Source: Tetraselmis striata
Lineage: Eukaryota > Chlorophyta > Chlorodendrophyceae > Chlorodendrales > Chlorodendraceae
DNA: 64,000 nt
Assembly: GCA_006384855.1 (NCBI GenBank)
Contig: VCJN01001049.1
Location: 1-64,000 of the forward strand
Direction: 5' to 3'
Shown piece after piece: positions 24,707 to 35,360 of this stretch (the stretch's first letter is position 1; the number at the start of each line of letters is the position of its first letter). The notes beneath the pieces were generated by a model. That model was not told where the DNA came from and searched no databases. It was given only the letters and a program-made list of their open reading frames with translations. The position numbers and the translations under genes are program-made.

Positions 24707-26060
24707 GTGGCCTTCATCATGGCCCACGACTCGGATCGTCCCAGCGGGCAGTGTGCGTACCCGGCGTGCCGCCATCCCGAGCTACCGTCGTGCCGTTTGT
24801 GCGTGACTTGCCAGTTACCGGCGCACCATATATGCCAGATCGCTTTCGAGGCGGTACACAACTTCGAAAACACGTCCATACCTCTTTCCTGCACTCGCTA
24901 CTGTTTGGAGAAGAGCATACCGATGCCGGCAGGCGTTCCTGAGCAGGCTGACCTCTTTCAATTCCAAGGACATCAAGAACATCGGTGGCATGCCCAAGGG
25001 TGAGACACATGATTCGCACACTCTGCTATCCACCCTTCTAGCAAGTGACATGGCGACCAGTGGGTGGTGGTTTACATAGTGGACTGCAAGAACATGCTGA
25101 AACATCTATTATGGATGTCCCCAAAACAACGCAAGTGAGCCGCAGACATTCTTTCTTTGCTCATCCACGACAATACCTACCTGACCACCCAATTCGGGCC
25201 CTAGGCCTCGTCACGGCTCTGGACAAGTTCCTAGCATGCAATTGTGTGTTGCCACACCATTGTTTGTCTTTGTTGAAAAAAAGCTTATGCGGTAATGCAC
25301 ATGTGACTAACATACATCGTTTGCGTAGGAATGGACATACTGTCAGCCTCGTGCTACGTGAGGGGACTGTGGATTACGAGTGGCAGTAAACCTTTCTACG
25401 CGGCACTGATATCTGCCTTGGTGTTATCTTCATCGACGCTGACCCTGGAGCAACAGCTGCCGCTGAGCTGGTGTTCAGACATGCATCCATCCAGTGGCGC
25501 ATCTGGCACATTTACAATAACCTTTGCAAGAATCTCGCTGCTCGCCTTGGCCAGCGCAACAAGCAGCTCTCCAGGGACTTCGCCATCGCGCGTGCTCAGA
25601 TTTCTGAAGTGACATTCGAGGCGCTGTATCAGTCCCTACAGCAATGCTACCCCGAGTGCGCATTGTATCTAAACAAGGAGCTGACCGACAATGCAAAGTA
25701 CTGGGCCAACGTGTCTTCACTGCTGGATGCCGGTCCACGCAGCGCGGAAAAGCACCAAACTTTTTGATGAAGCGGCACCTTCGCAACCTTCGTAAGAACA
25801 CTCCCCTCCACAAGCTTCTTAGGGAGGTAATGCTGCTCAATGAGCAGTGGGAGGAAGCGAGAACCGCTCATGCCGATGCGCGCACCAGCATGAACCCCCA
25901 GCTGGCAACAAACTTTGCGAAGACGGTCATCCCCGCAGTGAACGACAAGTTGCGCTCCAACCTGACAAACTATGTTTTGAACGAGGCATTGAAGCAGGTG
26001 CAAGCATCTGCTATTTACGGCGTCGCCCTTTGCAGCATAAAACAAGACCGCCCATGCGTC
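24707..26060 (+). pseudogene. MULE/FAR1-type transposase, broken
   Basis: Pieces of one transposase lie in order. A Cys/His-rich segment (CAYPACRHPELPSCRLC...HHICQ, 24750-24840) is followed by LIHDNTYLTTQFGP (about 25160-25200), resembling the first catalytic Asp region of MULEs. Then comes IFIDADPGATAAAELVF (about 25425), with the second Asp, and WRIWHIYNNLCKNL, the C/HxxH-type motif with Arg where Cys is usual. After it, VFTAGCRSTQRGKAPNF and a Leu/Glu-rich helix resemble the FAR1/MULE C-terminal part (FxxGxxSTQRxES). Damage: an in-frame TAA at 25387-25389 after EWQ, a one-base frameshift near 25710, and frame changes further upstream. It would not make a functional protein. Confidence 0.75.
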
Positions 26061-26108
26061 CCATCAGGTAGTCCCCACCCCTTGCCTGCACGACGCCCAT
26101 CGCCACAT

Positions 26109-26915
26109 GCGTGATAATATATATCTGGCGCCCACCAGTCCGCGCCCCCGCGCACCGCTCCAAATACGTATACTGCGCGTCTGGCGCCCACCGGCTTTAT
26201 CAATTCACCACCAGCGTGGTTATATCTATCTGGCGCCCACCAGTCCGCGCCCCCGCGCACCGCCCCAAATACGTACACTGCGCATCTGGCGCCCACCGGC
26301 TTTATCAATTCACCACCAGCGTGGTAATATATATATCTGGCGTCCACCTGCCCGCACCCCCGCGCATCGCCCCAAATACGTATACTGCGCATCTGGCGCC
26401 CACCGGCTTTATCAATTCACCACCAGCGTGGTTATATCTATCTGGCGCCCACCAGTCCGCGCCCCCGCGCACCGCCCCAAATACGTACACTGCGCATCTG
26501 GCGCCCACCGGCTTTATCAATTCACCACCAGCGTGGTAATATATATATCTGGCGTCCACCTGCCCGCACCCCCGCGCATCGCCCCAAATACGTACACTGC
26601 GCCTCTGGCACACACTGGCTTTATCAATTCACCACCAGCGTGATAATATCTATCTGGCGCCCACCAGTCCGCGCCCCCGCGCACCGCCCCAAATACGTAT
26701 ACTGCGCCTCTGGCGCCCACCGGCTTTATCAATTCACCACCAGCGTGGTAATATATATATCTGGCGTCCACCTGCCCGCACCCCCGCGCATCGCCCCAAA
26801 TACGTACACTGCGCCTCTGGCACACACCGGCTTTATCAATTCACCACCAGCGTGATAATATCTATCTGGCGCCCACCAGTCCGCGCCCCCGCGCACCGCC
26901 CCAAATACGTATGTG
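26109..26915 (+). repeat. 106-bp minisatellite inside the MULE, about 8 units of two alternating types
   Basis: Units begin with TCTGGCGCCCACCAGTCCGC (type A) or TCTGGCGTCCACCTGCCCGC (type B), at about 26120, 26229, 26336, 26440, 26548, 26651, 26759 and 26867. The order is A A B A B A B A, so the younger unit of amplification is a dimer of about 212 bp. Open frames across it are a by-product of the repeat. Confidence 0.92.
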
Positions 26916-27988
26916 ACGTCCGCCCGCGCCCCCTCTGCCTTGGATATGTTGTATGGATTTTTTTAGTAATAGCATGGAAAGTGCAATAGCCCTGCATCGC
27001 CCATGTACTCAAGTATGTGGGTGCGATTTCTGGGAATGTATGAAGCATAATCATGCGCCCTAATGGTGCAGGTCACACCATCGAGCTGGAGAGGGGCGCA
27101 GACTTGGCCGGCCTTCCTCGCTTCAGCAGCATTACAGAGGCACTTGCGGGCCTACATTTGACATCCGCGGCCTCAGCAGCGCACGCGCTCTACGTCATCT
27201 ATACCAAGTGCACAATCAACAATGGGCGCAGCAACCCCCTTTTTGTCCTCCAAAAAGACAAAGTGCAGGACCAAGATTGCTTACCTCCCTGTGCCCAACC
27301 CCCCTCTTCTCCAGCACAAGGGCAGGCCTTAGGGAGCCCTCGGCGTCAAACGCCGTATGCAACTCTCGCGAGCTACGGCTCCACCTTATACTTCACGCGA
27401 TAGGGCAAGGCGACAGCTGGGAGCAGGCAGGCAATAACCGACCTGGGCAGCATACCGAGGCCTCGGCGGAGTCCAGCCTCCCGTCACATCAGCCAGAGGA
27501 GACCCGCCAAGCTCCGTCGCGGCAACCCTTGGCAGAGTTAGTGCAGCAACACGCTGCCGACCCCGTGTGCAGCCAGGCGGCCAGCAGCTACGGCGCAACG
27601 TCGCAGCCTCCGACAGGAGCTTCACGGAGGCCTCCGTTGGCTGGGCCGCCGACCAGCAAAAGGACGGCCGCATGTGATGCTTTGGGACATCGCGCCACCT
27701 ATGGGTTGTGCCCCGTGTATGGCACTCCGTGTGAGTGAGGCTCGCGAGTCCTTTGTCCCCAGCGACAGCAACTCAACCTGTCGTCTTGTGCGGACGTCTT
27801 GCGAGATTGCCGTCCTTATTTGCCCCCGGCATCCCTCGGGCAGACGGGCAGGCGCTGTTGCCCTCAGCATCGGCGCGCGGCGCGGCCGCCGGACCGCGCA
27901 GCATACTCGCGTCTCTACGATGACTGCGGCGCTTACAGTACTTAGCGATAGTTCTTGTAATTAGTACTTTTCCACTGTCCAACCTCCA

Positions 27989-28019
27989 GGTGAACCGGGT
28001 TCATCATGAACCTAATAAC
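27989..28019 (-). repeat. Right terminal inverted repeat of the MULE
   Basis: It is the inverted partner of 24438-24468. The TSD copy ATATATTA lies at 28027-28034. Confidence 0.85.
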
Positions 28020-28034
28020 CGCCGCGATATATTA

Positions 28035-28862
28035 TGTACATATACCCAGCCATAGTGGTATTGTCATATTGGTGTATATATTTCATTTTGATGTATGTAT
28101 ATTTTGCTTATACTGGTCTATATATTTACATAATTTAGTATACCAATATCCCAGTGTTGCGCCCAAATTGAAAGCGCTCTGCACGCCACGAACGCGCGAC
28201 GGGCTCCGCTACTGCAAGCGGCGCGACGGTCGGACGAAGTCGTGTGCTGTCGGCTGCCGCGCGCGGGATGCTGAAAGTAAATGCCGACGGATGAGCGCGC
28301 TGCTGACGTCTGCGCGGCCGAGCGTCCACGCGACTGTCTCAGGCCCCACCCACCCCGCGCCCAGAAGCACGTGGCGATACCAGCTGCACTCCTTCCAGTC
28401 AACGTGTAAGAGCGCACGTGTGTAGCGGAACGTCGACGCCGTGTCGTGCACAGGCAGCATATTATTGCGCGCTCCGATCGACGCCGACCAAGCACCGCGG
28501 TGAGGACCGGTACAGAAAGTACTCGCAAGAGCCAATGCGAGTAACTCGGCCCACCTCGCCCCTGACCGTGCAACCCGCTCGTGCCTAGCCCTGCTAGCTG
28601 CCGTCGGCTTGCGCTGTGACCATTATTCCATCCATCGGATTTTGCGGTTGGCCTCAGACATCCCGCACCTGATGGCGATTTCTGCGTTGCTGTGCGTGCC
28701 AGTTGCCAGTTGAGCGGAGAGCTTGTCTGCTTGGGAGGTAGGCGAGCCACCGAGGCAGGGGTTTCAGTGCCTTTCGAGGTAGTGCTGTGACGGCTGGTGC
28801 GGCTGCGTGAGCTGCGATTTCACTATCCAACTTCCCAGCTTGTGGGGGGAGGGGTGGGCAGC
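28035..28862. other. Intergenic / upstream region of the VOC-GST gene
   Basis: No gene is recognised. Frames on both strands are GC-driven. The left 100 bp are AT-rich (TATATTT-type). The promoter of the downstream gene should lie here, but no specific element could be identified. Confidence 0.4.
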
Positions 28863-31599
28863 ATGGAGGAGGCGACGGAGTATGGCAACATCGCCCTCCT
28901 GGAGCACATCAACATCAACACCGACCTGCCTCTGGAATGCCTCTCGTTCTTCTGCGACGCGCTGGGCTTTGTGCAGGACCCACGGCAGGGGGAGGTGATA
29001 GACGGCCGCGTGTACGTCAACACCCTGCTGTGGCTGAACGCCGCGACCTCGCAGCTGCACATCGCCGTCACCACCCGTGGCGCGTCGGGTGCACCCCAAA
29101 ACCGCCTGGATGGCGCCGTTGGGCTGGGCTTCGAGGATCTGGACGCGCTGGCCAGCCGGCTGGAGGCTGTCGCGCCTAGCCTGGCCCACACCGCCTTCAG
29201 CTGGTCCCGCACAGACGGAAAAACGTTGGAGGCGTGCGACCCGATGGGCAACCGATTTGTGTGCCAGACGGCTCCGCGCTCCTCCCGAGACACGCGCGGC
29301 TTCCACCCGGGGCCGGTCTCCACCTGCCTGGGCATCCTCTGGGTAGAGTTCAACGTGCCGCCGGAAGCCGCGCCCAGCATCGCGGAGTACTACCGCGCCT
29401 ACTTCCATGCGGCTGTGGCTGCACAGGAGCCGGGCCTTGCGCGAGTCCGTGCCGGGCCGCACCAGGAGCTGCGCTTCCGGGAGGCGCCCGGCAGGTGGGC
29501 CGGCGGATCAGTCCTCCGCTGCCACCGCCAGCCCCCTGAAAGCGCTCGCTTCGTCACCTATCCAATATGATCACACCATGCAGTGCATCGCTGTCACACA
29601 GCCCAGAATGTCTGAGGGTGCCTGTGCCAATGCCACTTCTGGGCCTGCATGGAATCATGACAGCACATCACTTAGGCAGCACCTCACGTGGCTGCCGGTA
29701 CGCACCTCGCTGGCAACAGGACGCCGCGCGGCAGCGAGCGGGACGAGGGCGAGGCGTACGAGAACTCGGCGCGCGGGCTGCACATCGCGCTGTACCTGCA
29801 CGATCACGCCACCCCAATGGCGCGCCTGGCGGCGGACGGCCTGCTGTGGGGAAACCCGCGCTACACCGACCTGGACACCTTCCTCAACCTGAAGCAGTTC
29901 CGCTGCAAGGACATCATGCGCTGCGGCCCGTCGGCGCGCAAGGCGGTGCTGCTGTTTGAGCTGGAGCACGAGTGCCGGCGCATGGACCACGACGCGACGC
30001 CGTTTGGCCATCGCCAGCCGTACGCGCTGCTGCGCCGGGAGCCGGTGCCCGCCTTGGTAAGCACTGTGACAGACGCTTACGAGCGCGACTTCCAGGTGAG
30101 CCGCATCTGCTGGCAGTCTGCTGAGACTCCTCGCCTCCCTCCTGCGCGCACACATATCCCTATCGCAAGTGCGGCGTGTGTACATAATGGGTATGTTCAT
30201 CGCCATGTGAAAATGCATTCTGACACGTCCGTACCATTTCAGCCCAAAAAGTGACTTTTTTTTTTGCAAAAGCTTGTTGCTGTCAAATCCGCATTCTCTT
30301 CATTGTGTGTTATAAGTTTTTGGGGCATTTTATTGCTTTTCATGTTGACAGTACATGACCCACAGTTTAGGGTGCTTCCTGAAAGTCATCTCTAGGAACG
30401 GCTGCCTTTCGTCCACCTAAATTCAAACAACCAGATGACAACCATGTCAGAAAACTAATAAAGTGCCGCCATGCACCCCAAAGCAGTGTCGTGTTACCAG
30501 TATTGATGAGCCCGGAACGATGAACCTGGACACGCGTTCGGATAGAGCATGCCTTCCCGCCATTGATCCAAGTTTAGACGAATACATCGCAGTCCCATAA
30601 CAAAAGTCGGCGCATTTGTCGCCGCGCGGAATACTGAGAGCACTGGCAATGTTGGTATTCGTATCGTCACGAATGCCAACGCGTCTGGTGTGGATTTGTT
30701 TTATTTCTCACTGCTTTTGGATGGCGCTTTGTGCAGGCGCTGCGGACTGCCAAGATGGCTGCCGCTCGGGAGGGCTTTGTGCCAAAGCCGCCGGGCGTGG
30801 CGTACAAGCCCCTAGCGGTGCACACTTGGGACACACCCAACGGGCGCAAAGTGGCGCTGGCGCTGGAGGAGCTGCGGCTGCCTTATGTTCTCCGGCCCGT
30901 CCGGCCGGGAGGCCCGGAGGCGTCCAGTGCTGCGTACCTCGCCATCGCGCCCAACGGGAAGGTGCCGGCCATTGAGGACCCCAACGTGCTGCAGCATGAT
31001 GGCACGCCGCTGTCAGTGTTTGAGTCGGGCGCTATCCTGCTGTACCTGGCGGAGCGCTATGGCCGCGGGGCGCTGCTGCCTGGCGATCCGGTCGGCCGCC
31101 AGAAGTGCCTTGAGTGGCTGTTCTTCCAGGTCCGTTCTCCCCCGTGACCATACCCCTCCAACCCGCCTACACCGCAGCCCAGGTTATTGAGTATCGGCGT
31201 TTGTGTGTTTCCCAGGTTGGCAGCTTCGGGCCTGCGGCTGGGCAGGCGCACCACTTCATGTCTGCAGAGGGGCGTGCTCCCGGCTTGGACGGCGAGGCTT
31301 CCCCCGCAGAGCCAGCGGGTGCCGCGTACGGACTGCAGCGTTTCTCACAGAAAGTGCAGGAGCTGTACACCCTGATGGACGCCTGGCTGGCGCAGCACGA
31401 GTATTTCGCTGGCACGGAGTACACCATCGCCGACATCTCCATTTTCTGCTGGGTCTTCCAGGCGTGGACGTATGATGTCGACCTGATTAAGTTTCCAAAC
31501 GTCAAGCGCTGGTACGACGCCATCTGTGTCCGTCCTGCAGTCGAGCGCGGGCTCATGGCCACCGAGGATATGGTGAAGGCGGTGTCTGCTCCTGCATAG
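28863..31599 (+). CDS. VOC (glyoxalase-fold) domain joined to a Ure2p-like glutathione S-transferase, candidate fusion
   Basis: Four exons join in phase: 28863-29494, 29720-30095, 30737-31129 and 31216-31599 (TAG), giving about 594 residues. Exons 1-2 (residues 1-336) form a VOC/glyoxalase-bleomycin-resistance fold with two betaalphabetabetabeta units: IALLEHININT, LHIAVTT, LGILWVEFNVP, GLHIALYLHDHATPM, and LFELEHECR near the end. Exons 3-4 are a thioredoxin-fold GST: VHTWDTPNGRKVALALEEL, NGKVPAIEDP (cis-Pro loop), ESGAILLYLAERYG (glutathione binding), then the all-helical domain with VGSFGPAAGQAHHF and YTIADISIF. This matches Ure2p/YfcG (Nu) class GSTs. No stop or TGTAA is seen between the parts, and exon 2 ends in phase 0 with a donor. 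The alternative is two genes, because ATG 30755 has an excellent start context (GCCAAGATGGC). Activity would be cytosolic glutathione-dependent detoxification, by family. Confidence 0.8.
30755..31599 (+). CDS. Alternative model: stand-alone Ure2p/YfcG-class glutathione S-transferase
   Basis: If the VOC and GST parts are separate, the GST starts MAAAREGFVPKPPG at 30755, is spliced 31129/31216, and has 252 residues, a normal length for this class. The 5' leader exon would then begin at the acceptor ending 30736. This overlaps the fusion model and is given so that the choice is explicit. Confidence 0.4.
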
Positions 31600-31672
31600 C
31601 CAGCGAGACTGCGGTATGATGAGGCCCATACGTCCTGTCAGCAATGCCTTCCACATCCAGATAGTATTTAGT

Positions 31673-31677
31673 TGTAA
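31673..31677 (+). terminator. TGTAA polyadenylation signal after the GST
   Basis: TGTAA lies 74 nt past the TAG stop. This is the typical chlorophyte poly(A) signal and a normal distance, supporting this as the gene's 3' end. Confidence 0.6.
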
Positions 31678-31679
31678 CA

Positions 31680-33083
31680 CAGGAACACTGACTTTCTACG
31701 ATCCACCGGGTGGGTGATAGCATTAGCTAGAGGGAGCGATCCACATCATGGCCAATATGTGGAACGCATGAACACTATCGAGCCATATGTATCGCATGTG
31801 AAACATATTCTCAACTTGTATGTCGTAGGCACTGCAGTTGTGATGGCACACCCCAACAATGGGTTAACCCCCGAGGCAATTATGTATTTACGTATGATAG
31901 GCTGTGAGAGTGTCATCGCATTTGAGAGGACAGCAGTTTGAGGTATAATCAGCGTATGTATGTATATGCTCCGACACCCATTGTTGCCAATGTACATGCG
32001 ACAGTCTGCGGTGTAGATATTACCATCGACGTAATTACTTGGCTGACGCCAGATAGGTAACCGCGTGATGTGACTCCGCTGGCAACACATAAAAACCCGT
32101 CACATCGTGTGCTATGACGACGCTGCCGCCGGCATCATCGGACATAACTTCTATCTACACCCGACAGTAATGAAAGCAGAAGCTGCGGCAGTAGCCAGCT
32201 CGAGATCAATCCCATCGTCAGCGGTCAGCATGCAATCGTCTGCTATTCCGCGGCGGCATTAGTCCTTCAAGGGCGACACTACGCTGCCTATATTTAACAC
32301 TCGATCGGCAAAAAAAAAACAGAGCAACGTTGAGCCGCCCCAGAGATGTATTCAATAGCTGCTGTAACATATGCACACCAGTCATTCGATACAACAACTA
32401 AGCAGCGGCACCGCCTAGCACCGCCGCCTTGCGAGAAGTTGCGCTTTTATTCCGTCGCATGTCGCGAGGCAATTGTGGATAGATAAACTAGTCGGAGTGC
32501 TGCACATTGCTTGCCGGGCAATTCTACAATTATACTGTTCCATGCCGTAGTCCCGATGCCACGCATCCGCTAACTACGAGTACCGTACCTATGAGTAAGG
32601 ATTACTGGTAGCACAGTTAACATCTAACACTCACATTGCTGGCTATAATCCTTGAAACGCGAGCATGATATGCGACAAATATCGCAATAAGGAAAGGCCA
32701 ACGTACGCCCACAGCAATGTGATATTCCGCGTCAGTAGGCTCAGGTCGGATGGTGACAACAGCAGTATATTAAAATAGTGTATCCAATGGCCTTGTTCGT
32801 TTTTTATTAATGTGGGCCACCATTGGCTCCAGGCGATGCTGTGTGATGATACACGACAGTAGCGACTACTCGACCTGGCGGCGGACTCAGCGATCCGCCA
32901 AGGAAGACGGGCATTGCTTTCATGCCGCGAGTCACGACCACTTAAATTAATAAACAGAAGTCTTATCGTCGGAGCAGCATATTCATCGCACGGCCTGCTT
33001 ATTGCTGAGGCCCCGACAGCTAATACGTACATCAGTATAGGTACCAACTATTTTACTAAGCCTCGCACTGCTGTGCTCGCACT
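31680..33083. other. Intergenic, moderately AT-rich
   Basis: No gene, tRNA or repeat is recognised. Short frames on both strands lack coding character. Confidence 0.45.
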
Positions 33084-33145
33084 GCGCGAGACTTCTTATA
33101 GGAGGCATGCCTGTAGGAGGCACATCCTATAGGAGGCACGACTCG
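33084..33145 (+). repeat. Triple short direct repeat upstream of the single-exon ORF
   Basis: TATAGGAGGCA-like units recur three times (near 33098, 33110 and 33128), ending about 25 nt before the ATG at 33162. They could be promoter elements or chance. Confidence 0.4.
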
Positions 33146-33161
33146 GCGGCCGGGTTATGAA

Positions 33162-34304
33162 ATGGGAGACATTGTCTTACTTGATGCTATCGAGGCGGAA
33201 GTGGCAACCCGCCGCGCGGCCTTGCAGTATTGCAGCAGCGCGTCGCCCTTCGTCGCCGGCGACGGCACGCTGGGTAATGACGACGCGGCGAAACAGCAGA
33301 CACGTGATGGCAGAAAGGGAAGCCACAGGCCGTCATTTTCCGTCTTGGGCCTGTTGGCGATAGGCGCTGCGCTTGCCAGCGCTTTCGCGCGCCGGCTGAT
33401 GGGCTTGTTTCACGCCCGAGAACCCGGACACGACAGTTCTTCGTCCAAGCCTGCCTCCACGGAAGGGAGAACCCACAGCCGTCTCGCCGCTGGAGATTCT
33501 GAAAACGCCGTACCAGCGGATGAGATTGATAAGGTCGGCGACGCAAAAAAAATGCCGTCCAATGATAGTCCCGATACCACAGCACAGACTTTCCCTCCCG
33601 TCTGCGGCGTGGGCGACACAGCCTCGACAATCAGAAACGTCGCGTGGCCCGGGACGCCAGGACAGAGCGAGCGGCCAGGCCATGACGAAGGCTGCTCTCA
33701 TGCTGCTCCGGAGACGTCGACTGCTATGGATCCCGTTTCTGAGACTGAGACCACGGAGGACACTAAGCGACATGTTATCGATGCTACTATCACGACACCG
33801 GACGTGGCGACGGGGGTACATGTGCAGGGTTCCGGACATGGAGATACGATCGGCGACGAGTCGCCGGGATGCGAAAGTATCGGCGCCCTGACGGTAACAC
33901 TTCCCCAAAAGGTCGAAGAGCCAGTTGCGGCGGAACCCGTTGAGGTTCACCGCATTTCACCCAGCGCCGTGGAAGCGGACGAGCCGTCCGCCGCGAAACC
34001 GACAAGCCACATCCACCTTGACACCGAAGATGTTACACGCGGAGAACCCTCGAGCCCTGCGGTTGAGCGGGCACATCAGCCGGCGGACGCAATGCCTGCA
34101 TCGTCGATATCATCGGAGGAGGCCGCCTCGCGTGGTCCTGAAGAAGCTGCCACAAGCAATATCGCGAGTGCAGAACCGCAGTATGTCGAGCCAAGAACAG
34201 ACTCTGCTGGACCCAGGAGCAAGCGACGGCTGGCCAAGTTTACCCGCTCTCTAGCTAAAAGCCTCAAAATAAGAGGAAAACTTGCCAGACGCAGCGTGCC
34301 GTGA
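33162..34304 (+). CDS. Unknown single-exon protein with one hydrophobic segment and a long disordered tail
   Basis: A 380-residue frame starts with ATG and is open to TGA with no internal stop, the longest uninterrupted frame on + apart from spliced exons. Residues 1-55 are Ala-rich. Residues 59-77 (FSVLGLLAIGAALASAF) form one membrane-length hydrophobic stretch followed by Arg. Residues 90-355 are rich in Ser, Thr, Pro, Glu and Asp, with no repeats. The last 25 or so residues are strongly basic (KRRLAKFTRSLAKSLKIRG). I recognise no domain. It could be a single-pass membrane protein with a basic cytosolic end. Lack of introns differs from its neighbours. Confidence 0.5.
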   Translation: MGDIVLLDAIEAEVATRRAALQYCSSASPFVAGDGTLGNDDAAKQQTRDGRKGSHRPSFSVLGLLAIGAALASAFARRLMGLFHAREPGHDSSSSKPASTEGRTHSRLAAGDSENAVPADEIDKVGDAKKMPSNDSPDTTAQTFPPVCGVGDTASTIRNVAWPGTPGQSERPGHDEGCSHAAPETSTAMDPVSETETTEDTKRHVIDATITTPDVATGVHVQGSGHGDTIGDESPGCESIGALTVTLPQKVEEPVAAEPVEVHRISPSAVEADEPSAAKPTSHIHLDTEDVTRGEPSSPAVERAHQPADAMPASSISSEEAASRGPEEAATSNIASAEPQYVEPRTDSAGPRSKRRLAKFTRSLAKSLKIRGKLARRSVP

Positions 34305-35360
34305 ATAGTACGACGGCTGATCCAACACGGTTGCCAATGCCAAATCTCGACTGGCGCAAATAGTGTCGACCGGCACACATGATGAAGTCGCGACGTTGGG
34401 CATGCACATTGGCATACGAACCCATCTTTCAGTAACCTAGGTGTGGGGCTAGTAGTGCTCGAAATTTCAGTTTGAGTCTGCCTGCGCCATCTCTCGCTCG
34501 ATTGGTCGGTAGTAGCAGCATGGATAGCAGTAGTGTGGTGGTAAAGCGAAACACCATTAGTGACGTCTCCCTCACATTTCCTTTCAAAAGTCCGAGTGGC
34601 CAGTTCACCGTAGACTGTAGTATAGCCCCCCCTGACGCAGCCAGTGTAACGCATCCCCTGGTAGATCCATTGGGACCATCACCACAAAATTGGTTAGAGT
34701 GCGTGGTCAATTCGCACAGTCCTGGGTGCCAAAATCAGGCTGATGCTGATGTATATTGCCAGGCACACAAGCCAGAGTGTACCCGCAACAAGATCTTTCC
34801 TGACCTATCTCTGCGACGCCTCAGGTGCCCAATCTTCCCTCGCACCAGGCTACACTTCCGAGCGTGCCCTTGAACATCGGATGGCGACTTCAATCACGGG
34901 CTTTCGATATTACACGGTGTTGACCACGCAATACATAGCCTCATGTGGCAGCTGTCCTGCCACTGAGAATGCATCACCAAATAGGAAGACCACTGGGATA
35001 TGTACTAGTGGCGTGAGCGTTAGCTAATGCCGTGCGCAGCGCATCAGAGGCACTCCCCCGGTAGATAATTGGAGTAGTGATGTCCAAGATGCCCGTGGCA
35101 TGCACGTGGTGCTGATTGCGCGGGGCCAGCGGCTTGCTCCGCCGGAGGGTGTGAGCGTTGAAAGGGTATTATGAGGTCTTGCGTACCTTGCGCGCGGTTC
35201 CTCAATTGGAAGTTATTGCTTCAAGGGGCTGATGAAATACGTATTCTGTGCCCGATTATTCTAGCGGCCCGCTCCTAAATTCAATCGATCCATTGTCTAT
35301 GGTCTTCACGCCTTAATAGAGATAAATGCTCTAAGAGTGCCGGGCTAAGCTCCCGGCCTG
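34305..35360. other. Intergenic between convergent genes
   Basis: Nothing is recognised beyond short frames (for example 34472-34873 +). No clear poly(A) signal is found for either flanking gene. Confidence 0.4.

Larger units (their letters stand above)
24431..28026 (+). mobile_element. Mutator-like (MULE) DNA transposon, 3.6 kb, decayed
   Basis: Inverted ends: a 31-nt core at 24438-24468 and its inverted copy at 27989-28019 match with one difference. Seven more diverged nucleotides lie outside each core, and then ATATATTA flanks both sides (24423-24430 and 28027-28034), an 8-bp duplication typical of MULEs (8-9 bp). Inside are a zinc-finger-like segment, a MULE/FAR1 transposase remnant, a 106-bp minisatellite and further unrecognised frames (27050-27960). 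Confidence 0.85.

Noticed and set aside
26107-26855. Long open frames on both strands at 26.1-26.9 kb
   Set aside because: They are translations of the 106-bp minisatellite, present on both strands at once.
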